From contig JADFQN010000002.1 in assembly GCA_022561755.1 (NCBI GenBank), forward strand, positions 1 to 57,751: a stretch of DNA of 57,751 bases. Direction: 5' to 3'. The notes below the pieces were generated by a model, which made no database searches, was not told where the DNA came from, and saw nothing but the letters and a program-made list of their open reading frames with translations. Shown here piece after piece: positions 19,776 to 27,508 of this stretch; position 1 is the first letter of the stretch; each line of letters begins with the position of its first letter. A program made the position numbers and the translations under genes. Source of the stretch: Bacteroidota bacterium (GTDB lineage: Bacteria; Bacteroidota; Rhodothermia; Rhodothermales; Rubricoccaceae).

Positions 19776-20693
19776 TTGGCCACAGAACAGAACCACGCCC
19801 GCCGCATCGCCGCCATCGACGTGGGGACCAACACCGTGATGTGCTTGGTGGCGGATGTTCTTCCGGACGGAAGCCTCGAAGTGTTGACCGACGAAGAGCG
19901 CTTCGCACGGCTTGGAGAAGGGGTGGATGAAACCGGACGGCTCTCGGAAGCTTCCATGGATCGCGTTGTCGCTCGCCTCGCAGAATGCAAAACCACCGCC
20001 GAACGGTTCGACGCTGAGACCATCGTTATCGGCGCGACGAGCGCTTCTCGAGATGCAACCAACACTGAAGAACTCATCAGGCGCGTGAATGACGAGCTTG
20101 GTCTCGATTACCGCGTGCTGTCCGGCGAAGAGGAAGCGGAACTGAGCTTCCGGGGTGCATTGGCATTGGTTCCTGGGACCTCTGAGGCCCGCGTGCTCGA
20201 TGTCGGCGGCGGATCGACTGAGATCGTCGTTGGCGAAGACGGCGCGATTCGATTCCGAACCAGCATGGACGTGGGCAGCGTGCGCCTCACGGAGCAGTTT
20301 TTCTTGTCAACGCCGCCTTCAGCCGTACAAATACGAAGGGCGGAAAGGGCCTTGGATGCTGTTCTGGGGATGATTTCACGCGATTCCCTCGCCGGACTGC
20401 CGCTTATCGAAGGAGGAGGAACGGCTCGTGTCTTGGCCTCCCTGATTGGAGCCGGCGAGCCTGCTCCGACCATTCCACGTCGCGTGGTCCGCGAGTGGCG
20501 CGACCGGCTGCTGACGATGTCACCCGACAAGGTTCGCGCGCTCAACCCGGACATGCTCGGCGGCCGCGAAGACATCGCCGGCGCAACGCTCCTCATTCTC
20601 GACGCCGTCATGCAGCGCTTCGGCTTCGAGGCCTTCATAGCCGGGCAGGGCGGGCTGAGGCACGGGCTAGCGCTGCTGAATGGTGAGCGCTGA
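19776..20693 (+). CDS. Ppx/GppA family phosphatase
   Basis: AAIDVGTNTVMCLVAD; VLDVGGGSTEIVVGE; DVGSVRLTEQFF. Confidence 0.92.
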   Translation: MATEQNHARRIAAIDVGTNTVMCLVADVLPDGSLEVLTDEERFARLGEGVDETGRLSEASMDRVVARLAECKTTAERFDAETIVIGATSASRDATNTEELIRRVNDELGLDYRVLSGEEEAELSFRGALALVPGTSEARVLDVGGGSTEIVVGEDGAIRFRTSMDVGSVRLTEQFFLSTPPSAVQIRRAERALDAVLGMISRDSLAGLPLIEGGGTARVLASLIGAGEPAPTIPRRVVREWRDRLLTMSPDKVRALNPDMLGGREDIAGATLLILDAVMQRFGFEAFIAGQGGLRHGLALLNGER

Positions 20694-20815
20694 AGGATGA
20701 ATGCTGAAGTCGCCGCTCTTCGTTCTTTGTGCTTTGATCTCAGCAGTCTGCTACCAGTGGCCTTCTTCTTTCACCGTTCATCCTTTAGCATTCATCCTTT
20801 TTCTGGAACCACGTC
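20690..20815. repeat. Word-repeat inverted element E4 (TTCATCCTTTAGC family)
   Basis: GCTGAAGGATGAATGCTGAA ... TTCATCCTTTAGCATTCATCCTTT; supplies the ppx TGA. Confidence 0.7.
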
Positions 20816-20858
20816 TGCCATCTCCCGTCTTCTGCACCCCCAAGCCCACCTTCGCCCC

Positions 20859-21959
20859 ATGTCCATCACTCGCGACGCCGTTATGGCCGCCCTCGGCACC
20901 GTTGAGGACCCCGATCTGAAGAAGGATCTGGTGACGCTCAACATGATCCGCGATCTGGAAATCGACGGGTTGCAGGTTGTGTTCACTGTGGTGCTCACCA
21001 CGCCCGCGTGCCCGCTCAAGGAGCTGATCCGAACGCGGTGCGAAACTGCCATTCACCGCGACGTGGATGACACGGCAGAGGTAATCGTGAACATGGACGC
21101 GAACGTGACGATGCCTGGCGCCGACGCCGCCACAGAAGGCGGGAGCCGGGGTGTCCGGAACTTCATCGCCGTGGCGAGCGGCAAGGGGGGCGTCGGCAAG
21201 AGCACGATTGCGGCGAATCTTGCCGTGGCGCTGGCAAAGACCGGCGCATCCGTTGGGCTGGTGGATACGGACATCTACGGCCCCAGCGTGCCTGTCATGT
21301 TCGGCATCGACACCTCGGTGAAGCCGCGCGTGAACGACGAGCGCAAGATCATCCCGTTGGAGGCGCACGGCGTGAAGCTCCTCTCGATGGGTTTCCTGGT
21401 GGATGAAAAGGACGCGGTAGTCTGGCGTGGCCCGATGGTTTCGTCCGCCGTTCGGCAGTTCCTCGGCGACGCCGAGTGGGGCGAACTCGACTACCTCATC
21501 CTCGACCTCCCGCCCGGCACCGGCGACATCCAGCTCACCATCGTGCAGACCGTCCCGCTCACGGGCGCCGTCATCGTCTCTACGCCGCAGGACGTGGCCC
21601 TCGCTGACGCGAGAAAAGGAGTGGCTATGTTCCGCAAAGTGAATGTACCCGTTCTTGGCATCGTCGAGAACATGGCCTACTTCACGCCCCCAGACCTCCC
21701 CGACCGCAAGTACTACCTCTTCGGAGAGGGTGGCGCGCGGCGTTTCGCGGAAGAAGCCGAAGCTCCGTTTCTCGGCGAGGTGCCCATCGAACAGGCCCTC
21801 CGCGAGAGCGGCGACTCCGGCACGCCCATCGTAGAGCTCGAACCGGACAGCGCAAGTGCGCGCGCACTCGTCGAAATCGCCCAAAACACGGCGCAGCAAG
21901 TCTCCATTCGTAACGCCGAGGCTCCGCCGACGCAGCAGGTGGAAATTTTGCGTCAGTGA
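20859..21959 (+). CDS. Mrp/ApbC (NBP35) iron-sulfur carrier P-loop ATPase
   Basis: DUF59-like N-terminus; ASGKGGVGKSTIAANLAVALA; DTDIYGPSVP. Confidence 0.95.
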   Translation: MSITRDAVMAALGTVEDPDLKKDLVTLNMIRDLEIDGLQVVFTVVLTTPACPLKELIRTRCETAIHRDVDDTAEVIVNMDANVTMPGADAATEGGSRGVRNFIAVASGKGGVGKSTIAANLAVALAKTGASVGLVDTDIYGPSVPVMFGIDTSVKPRVNDERKIIPLEAHGVKLLSMGFLVDEKDAVVWRGPMVSSAVRQFLGDAEWGELDYLILDLPPGTGDIQLTIVQTVPLTGAVIVSTPQDVALADARKGVAMFRKVNVPVLGIVENMAYFTPPDLPDRKYYLFGEGGARRFAEEAEAPFLGEVPIEQALRESGDSGTPIVELEPDSASARALVEIAQNTAQQVSIRNAEAPPTQQVEILRQ

Positions 21960-22030
21960 TGCTGATTACGCGATTACGTGAACCCAGTATTGGGGTCGCC
22001 TCACGTAATCACGTGTTCACGTAATCATCC
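21958..22030. repeat. Word-repeat inverted element E5 (GATTACGTGAAC)
   Basis: GATTACGCGATTACGTGAACCC ... CACGTAATCACGTGTTCACGTAATC. Confidence 0.65.
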
Positions 22031-22109
22031 GCAGCTCTTTCGCGGTGCATCCGAACCTCAGCGCCCCGCTCCGCGTTAACTTCCTCTCTGCCTAGCACAG
22101 CACTGCCGC

Positions 22110-22388
22110 ATGGCCGACACTGCCCATCCCGACCCCAAAGACCCGCAGCTTCTGAAGCGCATCGAGGAGACCCTCGACACCATCCGGCCGTACTTGATGG
22201 CGGATGGCGGCTCCGTGCGTTTGCAAGACGTGACCGACGATATGGTGGTCGAACTGGAGCTGCTTGGCGCCTGTGGAACGTGTCCGATGAGCATGATGAC
22301 ACTCCGAGCGGGCATCGAGCAGGCCATTAAACGATCCGTCCCCGAAGTGACCCGCGTCGAAGCCGTCGCGCCTGCCCAGATTGCCTGA
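22110..22388 (+). CDS. NifU-like (NFU) Fe-S scaffold domain protein
   Basis: IRPYLMADGGSVRL...LLGACGTCPMSMMTLRAGIEQAIK. Confidence 0.93.
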   Translation: MADTAHPDPKDPQLLKRIEETLDTIRPYLMADGGSVRLQDVTDDMVVELELLGACGTCPMSMMTLRAGIEQAIKRSVPEVTRVEAVAPAQIA

Positions 22389-22466
22389 ATAGCCCTCAGC
22401 GCCCCGTTCCGGAGCGCTTGTCATCTGCGCTCCTCTGTCGAACAAATAACTACCGGGCCTTTTCTG

Positions 22467-23108
22467 ATGGCCGAGAAGCATCACCACATAACCCGGATCG
22501 ACATCGAGCCCACGGAGAAGTATCCGAAACGGCACCCCACCCACGGCTGGCAGGTTCGGGTTAGGCGCGAAGGCAACCGGCTCTCCAAGTTTTTCGCGGA
22601 TGCTCGCAACGGCGGTTCCGACGGCGCCATGGAGGCCTCCTTGGTCTACCGCGACGAGTTGTTGGAGGGGCTTCCACCTCCCGCCGCCCGTCCGCGCAAG
22701 GCGTGGTCGAATACGGGCGTGGTTGGCCTGAGCGTCCGCGATAAGGAGGAAGGGGAAGGCAAAACCGTCGTGCAGCTGAACTGGGTAGGTTCCGACGGGA
22801 AGCGGAAGGGTGCGTCCTATTCCGTCGAGAAGTGGGGGCTGCGCCAGGCGCTTTGGAATGGTTGCCTGCGTTTGCACGAAGAGCGGGAAGCGGCCGGAAA
22901 GCCGACAGAAGAACCACATGTGATGTTCGCTCGGGCGCAGGAGCCCTTCGCCGATCGCATTCAGGAAGAGGTGGACGCTGAGAATGCGGAAGAGCGCCGG
23001 ATTGCCCGCGAAGCCGCCGCCGAGGCCAAGTTCAACGCGCCGGAAGCGAAAGAAAAGCGCGAGGAGAAGGCCTTCGACGATCTCACCAGGACGTTGTTTG
23101 GCGGTTAA
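22467..23108 (+). CDS. AP2/ERF-like DNA-binding domain protein (possibly two AP2-like repeats)
   Basis: GWQVRVRREGNRLSKFFADARNGGSDGAMEASLVYRDELL then TGVVGLSVRDK...KRKGASYSVEKWGLRQALWNGCLRLHEERE. Confidence 0.6.
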   Translation: MAEKHHHITRIDIEPTEKYPKRHPTHGWQVRVRREGNRLSKFFADARNGGSDGAMEASLVYRDELLEGLPPPAARPRKAWSNTGVVGLSVRDKEEGEGKTVVQLNWVGSDGKRKGASYSVEKWGLRQALWNGCLRLHEEREAAGKPTEEPHVMFARAQEPFADRIQEEVDAENAEERRIAREAAAEAKFNAPEAKEKREEKAFDDLTRTLFGG

Positions 23109-23697
23109 ATCCGTCGGGTTGGGAGGTTGGAGGGCCTGGGATTGGCAGGTTGAAGGGTGGAAGGTTGAAGATTATTGTTGGCGCGACGCAGCCTCGTACC
23201 GTTCGAGATAGCTGATAAATCCAGCTAGTTATCGGCTGATGCTGGAGGCCATCTCAAACAGTTTGTCGAACGACTGCTGCGTCACGAACTCTTCGTCCAG
23301 CGCGCAATACAGTTGCGAACGTACCCCCCCCGACGACCCTTTGGCGATGAAGAGAAATCGGATGAACTCCCGAGTCGTCTGCCGCTCGAAGCCTTCGGCG
23401 ATATTGGACGTGATGGAAATGGCCGCACGCCGAATCTGGTCGCGAAGAGCGAAATCGCGTGAGAAAGTGCACGCTCGTTGATGCAGCGTAGATCTGCTTC
23501 GTAAGCTCTCAGCCGCTCTGCCATGCCTCGATGTCTTCGAAGCGCGTGAAGGTTGCCATGATGTTTCAGGATGTGTTGAACCGACTCAATAGACAGCCGA
23601 ACCGACAGTTCATAACCACCAACCAACCAATCGAACCCATTCTAAAGAAATCTTCAACCTTCCAACCTGCAACCTTTAAATATTCTACCCTTCCATA
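23109..23697. mobile_element. Word-repeat element E6 enclosing a decayed four-helix-bundle gene
   Basis: Left GGTTGGGAGGTTGGAGG...GGCAGGTTGAAGGGTGGAAGGTTGAAGAT; right ATCTTCAACCTTCCAACCTGCAACCTTTAAATATTCTACCCTTCC. Confidence 0.65.
23229..23559 (-). pseudogene. Four-helix-bundle protein (TIGR02436, 23S rRNA IVS/Avd-like), nonsense plus frameshift
   Basis: MATFTRFEDIEAWQSG*ELTKQIYAASTS then in another frame FSRDFALRDQIRRAAISITSNIAEGFERQTTREFIRFLFIAKGSSGGVRSQLYCALDEEFVTQQSFDKLFEMASSISR*. Confidence 0.85.
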
Positions 23698-23704
23698 AGC
23701 AGGC

Positions 23705-24397
23705 TCACTTCCCCATCAACGCCCAACCGAACTCCAGCGCAGGGCGCACGCTCTCGGCAAAGTCTGCGACCTGTTGCGTGAAGGCCGGTTTTTGCACGTC
23801 GGTCTCTTTGCAGTCCTGCGAAATGATGAAGCCCTTCCACTTGAGGTACTCGGCGGCGGGCGAATCGGCGTGATCCTCGAAGCCGCGCGGCAAGCGCTTG
23901 AGCGAATCATGTGTAGTGAGTTTCATACCGGCCTTTTCCGCATCCCGTACGATTCCCAAGAACGTCTCCGGTGTGTTGGCCATGCTCTCGCGGATGCGAC
24001 TAAGCAAGGTCTTCTCCGGATTCCAGAACCCCGCAGCGAGGAAGCATTTCTTGGGCTCGATGTGGATGTAAATGCCGCCCGGATCGTCTTTCTTGCCCGA
24101 CGGCGAGAGCACCGCGGCCACGTGCGTCTTGTACGGATCCTTGTTCTTGGAGAACCGGATGTCGCGGTAGATGCGAAAAACCGAGCCCTTCGGATCGCCG
24201 TTTAGCGGGAGTCCTCGCAGTCGTACTTCATGCGCCACGTCGGCCACGAGGCATTTGAGCGGCCACATCACCTCGTCGTCGAAGGTGGACTTGCGCGCCT
24301 TGAACCACGTGCGGTCGTTGTTCTTTTTGAGGTCGGCCAGAAACTTCAGGGCCTCCTTGCGAAAGCCGGGGAAGGGGGGAAGAGCGTCGGTGGGCAC
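23705..24397 (-). CDS. DUF2461 family protein
   Basis: FRKEALKFLADLKKNNDRTWFKARK...RIYRDIRFSKNKDPYKTHVAA...GIYIHIEP. Confidence 0.9.
   Translation of the reverse strand: MPTDALPPFPGFRKEALKFLADLKKNNDRTWFKARKSTFDDEVMWPLKCLVADVAHEVRLRGLPLNGDPKGSVFRIYRDIRFSKNKDPYKTHVAAVLSPSGKKDDPGGIYIHIEPKKCFLAAGFWNPEKTLLSRIRESMANTPETFLGIVRDAEKAGMKLTTHDSLKRLPRGFEDHADSPAAEYLKWKGFIISQDCKETDVQKPAFTQQVADFAESVRPALEFGWALMGK
24262..24396. repeat. Direct repeat DR-C, copy 1 (5' part of DUF2461)
   Basis: ~135 bp closely matching 25194-25327. Confidence 0.85.
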
Positions 24398-24457
24398 GGT
24401 TGATTCAACGTTTCGTGGGGCGTCGGCAGCTATGTGGAATCCAACGATTCTGGTAGA

Positions 24458-24946
24458 TCAGCCCCTCTCTCGGAGCTTTTCTTCGAGAAAACGCAGATCG
24501 AGGACATCTTTCTCCCGACCCGTTTGCTTCATCCGAACAAGCAATGATGCGGATGCGAAGGGTATGGGAACGCCGTCTACCTCTCGCCACTCGATCTCGT
24601 CGCGGGCATCCTCAAACGAGAGTCCGCATGTCTTCAGCATCAGGTCCACAACGATTTCATCGGCCACACGGACGACCGTATAAGTCTCCAGATCGTCAGG
24701 ATCCATCTCTCGGATTGCCTTATCGGGTAGGATTTCGAGCGCGCGACGGACGCGCGCAACATTCTCGGCTGAGCCTTCGAGCAGAAGATCGACATCCTCG
24801 GTTGCACGCAGGAAGCCCTGTTGGATCATAGCCATCCCGCCCACGACGACATACAGTGCACTCTCCGTGTTCAGCGCCTGGCAGAGGGCGACGAGGTCGG
24901 TGCGTCCGGCAGGGCGGGGCGGTTGAGCCGATGTTTCAGAGTCCAT
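24458..24946 (-). CDS. Nucleotidyltransferase (AbiEii/MNT-like)
   Basis: LYVVVGGMAMIQQGFLRATEDVDLLLEGSAENVARVRRAL: GG...TxDxDLL-type NTase signature. Confidence 0.7.
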   Translation of the reverse strand: MDSETSAQPPRPAGRTDLVALCQALNTESALYVVVGGMAMIQQGFLRATEDVDLLLEGSAENVARVRRALEILPDKAIREMDPDDLETYTVVRVADEIVVDLMLKTCGLSFEDARDEIEWREVDGVPIPFASASLLVRMKQTGREKDVLDLRFLEEKLRERG

Positions 24947-25101
24947 GCGTCCAGTTCATCAAAGGTCTTGAACCGGAATACGCCGCGCGGCAGTCCGGCC
25001 ATCCCGCCGAGTGCGCCGGCCGTTCGTTGGAGCCGCTCGAAACGGTCCCAGATGGGCGGGAGGTTCTTCCCTCCAAGGACTTTGATGGACGGGGATTGCA
25101 C
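24871..25101 (-). CDS. Small protein overlapping the NTase start, likely cassette partner
   Basis: GVFRFKTFDELDAWTLKHRLNR; its 3' end overlaps the NTase start by about 76 bp. Confidence 0.55.
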   Translation of the reverse strand: MQSPSIKVLGGKNLPPIWDRFERLQRTAGALGGMAGLPRGVFRFKTFDELDAWTLKHRLNRPALPDAPTSSPSARR

Positions 25102-25193
25102 AGGCAGGCGGGCAGTGTCGGAGCCTCTACGGGTGATAGAGCCACGCGTTCCCGGTGGTTCCTAAGGGCATACCGGCTGCGTTCACTTCAAGT

Positions 25194-25327
25194 GCCACAT
25201 TACCTCGTCATCGAACGTCGACTCGCGCGCCTTGAACCACGTGCGGTCGTTGTTCTTTTTAGGTCGGCCAGAAACTTCAGGGCCTCCTTGCGAAAGCCGG
25301 GGAAGGGGGGAAGGGGGTCCGTGGGCA
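25194..25327. repeat. Direct repeat DR-C, copy 2 (DUF2461 5' remnant with 1-nt deletion)
   Basis: KKNNDRTWFKARESTFDDEVMWHLK in ORF 25183..25425; CTTTTTAGG versus CTTTTTGAGG. Confidence 0.85.
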
Positions 25328-25352
25328 TACTCATGTAGTTGGTTTTGTTCAC

Positions 25353-25430
25353 GAAGGTACGTGCCAGCCATTCTGCCACGCCACATACGCCATAAACCCG
25401 GGCCCGAGCCGTAGTGCTTCTTCATCCACC
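25353..25430 (-). pseudogene. M20 peptidase 3'-end remnant (diverged)
   Basis: Minus strand FMVDEEALRLGPGFMAYVAWQNGWHVPS*, cf. intact FSIDEDALRLGPGFMAFLAWRLGNTSA*. Confidence 0.75.
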
Positions 25431-25472
25431 ATGAATCAAGGAGTGCGCATCCTGCTCAAGTAGATATGGGCT

Positions 25473-26780
25473 CTACCGCTCAGGCCGAATGCGCACCAGT
25501 CTACCGGTGGCGCTCATCGTGCCCGCGGTGAGGCGGTAGAGGTAGGTCCCGGACGGCAGTGGATTGCCTGCGTCGTCCCGGGCGTCCCAGATCAACTCGT
25601 CAGGCCCGGCTGGGCGGAGGCCGCGCTCTACCAGTGCCAGACGACGGCCCGTCGTATCAAATACTTCGAGAGTGACCTCGGCAGGCTCCAGGAGACGATA
25701 TGGAAGGAGCACGCGCTCGGGGAAGGGATTCGGGTACGCTGCGCCTATCCAGAGGGTCGGCGTCGAGGGTTCGGTCGGCTCGGATGCTAGAGGTACCTTG
25801 CCGAAACGCCAGATCTGCTCTGCGGCGCCGAACGCGAGCGAGTCGCCGAAGAACGCGAATCGATTAACCGTTTGGCCGAGCTCGCCAATGGCGGTCCACG
25901 ACAGCCCGCCGTCCGTCGTCACATGCGCGGTCCCGCGGCCTCCGTACCACCCGGTCTGTTCCGAGACAAAACCCACGCCCTGCATTGAGCGCGTGGGGGT
26001 GGCAACGCGCTGCCAGGTCTGGCCGCCGTCCGTCGTCTTGATCACGGAACCCTCGCCCGCGCCTCCGTTGGTCTCGACGGAAACATACCCGACAAGCGGC
26101 GTCGGGAAGTGCAATTTCCAGCCCCATTCGCCGCTGTCGGTACTCAGGAATCGCTCGGTCCAGGTCGCACCACCGTCGTCCGTGCCCAGGATAATGACCT
26201 TACCCGACCGCTGGCCTGTCAGGAAGCCGTGCTGCCGGTCCGGAAAGTACACATCAATAAAAAAGTCGGCCTGTGCGGAGAGGTCGAGTGAAGTCCAGCT
26301 CACGCCTGAGTCGAGCGTCCGGAGGAAGTGCGCCCCACCGATGATCGCGCCGGCGGCATAGACAGCCTCGCTATCGAGCGCGTAGATTCCGCAAATTCCC
26401 TGCGGCAGGGGCCCCGATATCCGAGGTGTTGCCGCCATGATCGTCTCACCGCCGTCGGTTGTTTCGTAAAGAACGTCACCGCCGTCAAGCAAGCCGACCC
26501 AACCGTGATTTTCGTCTACAAAAGCCAGACTTCGGAAGTAACGAAACTGAGGGTCGCTATAGCGCAGTTCCCACGAATCGCCGCCGTCGGTTGTTCTGAA
26601 AATCTCGCCGCTACCATTCGTAATGAATAAAACCTGCGGCGAGACAGCCTCAAGATCCTCGAACCGGTAACCGTGGGTCGGGGAGTTGGGGAGGAGCTCC
26701 CACGTTGGCGGCGTCTGTGAGCCGACGGTGCAAGGCAGGAGCGCAAGGAGCAGAGCGTAGATAAACCGCATGGCAATCAT
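25473..26780 (-). CDS. Secreted Ycf48/BNR-repeat protein with T9SS-type C-terminal domain
   Basis: Repeated TTDGG(D/Q/E)(S/T)W motifs; AAYPNPFPERVLLPYRLLEPAEVTLEVFDTTGRRLALVERG. Confidence 0.85.
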   Translation of the reverse strand: MIAMRFIYALLLALLPCTVGSQTPPTWELLPNSPTHGYRFEDLEAVSPQVLFITNGSGEIFRTTDGGDSWELRYSDPQFRYFRSLAFVDENHGWVGLLDGGDVLYETTDGGETIMAATPRISGPLPQGICGIYALDSEAVYAAGAIIGGAHFLRTLDSGVSWTSLDLSAQADFFIDVYFPDRQHGFLTGQRSGKVIILGTDDGGATWTERFLSTDSGEWGWKLHFPTPLVGYVSVETNGGAGEGSVIKTTDGGQTWQRVATPTRSMQGVGFVSEQTGWYGGRGTAHVTTDGGLSWTAIGELGQTVNRFAFFGDSLAFGAAEQIWRFGKVPLASEPTEPSTPTLWIGAAYPNPFPERVLLPYRLLEPAEVTLEVFDTTGRRLALVERGLRPAGPDELIWDARDDAGNPLPSGTYLYRLTAGTMSATGRLVRIRPER

Positions 26781-26843
26781 AGGTTAGGACTCTTATGATA
26801 TACGCCAAACACACAATATGTGCAAAGTCAATTCGAGTGCCCT

Positions 26844-26888
26844 TTGCCGTGCTTCCACGCCAGAAACGCCATGAACCCCGGCCCGAGG
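26844..26888 (-). repeat. M20 3'-end duplicate (core 26854-26888)
   Basis: TCCACGCCAGAAACGCCATGAACCCCGGCCCGAGG identical (35 nt) to 27532-27566; minus strand LGPGFMAFLAWKHGKGHSN*. Confidence 0.9.
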
Positions 26889-26904
26889 TTCAATTGCAGG
26901 CCGT

Positions 26905-27216
26905 TCAGCTTGCCTCTTGTGGAGCCAGATAGCCCCACGCCTCAAACTTGTTCTGCAATGTTGGGTCATCCCGAAAAGCCATGAAATAGAGGAACTCGGG
27001 TGCGAGATCCAATCCTGTAGGCCAGGCAAGTGAGCCGTGCTCCAACCGGACCTGCCGGAATACAGCCAGGTCGCGTAGCGGAGCGAAAACAGGACGCGAA
27101 TCTGTAGTGACCGTAGAGGCCAGGTCTATGGTTCCTGTGCGACCGTCGTTAAAGGATAGCTGCAGTCGATAGCCGTCGAGTGGCTCGAATTCAGTAAGTG
27201 TGAGCAGCGGGGTCAT
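26905..27216 (-). CDS. DUF2442 protein (antitoxin-like partner)
   Basis: YRLQLSFNDGRTGTIDLAST...LAWPTGLDLAPEFLY. Confidence 0.88.
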   Translation of the reverse strand: MTPLLTLTEFEPLDGYRLQLSFNDGRTGTIDLASTVTTDSRPVFAPLRDLAVFRQVRLEHGSLAWPTGLDLAPEFLYFMAFRDDPTLQNKFEAWGYLAPQEAS

Positions 27217-27473
27217 ACAAGGGGTTCGATTTTCTCAAAGTGCCCGGTTGTACGCAGACTATCCCAGTTTGCTTCCAGCCCTTCACGATGCATTCCGGCC
27301 CACTCAACCACAAGGCTCAACACTTTGGGTGGAAGTTGGCCACGCAATACGCCAAGGGAGTCGATCTCTACGGATGCCTCATAATCATTGTAGCGAGCAT
27401 GGAAATGAGGTGGATCGTGATCGTTGAAGTACATCGTGATCACGATGCCCAGAAACCGGCTAATCTCAGGCAT
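27213..27473 (-). CDS. DUF4160 protein (toxin-like partner)
   Basis: MPEISRFLGIVITMYFNDHDPPHFHARYNDYEASVEID; 4-bp overlap with the DUF2442 gene. Confidence 0.9.
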   Translation of the reverse strand: MPEISRFLGIVITMYFNDHDPPHFHARYNDYEASVEIDSLGVLRGQLPPKVLSLVVEWAGMHREGLEANWDSLRTTGHFEKIEPLV

Positions 27474-27508
27474 GAACCGTCCCGTTGAGGAATGGCTAAG
27501 GTAAACAG

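Noticed and set aside
23229-23559. Diversity-generating retroelement (Avd-like protein)
   Set aside because: No reverse transcriptase, template repeat or variable repeat found nearby
23109-23697. 23S rRNA intervening sequence
   Set aside because: No rRNA sequence flanks the four-helix-bundle pseudogene; it lies between protein-coding genes
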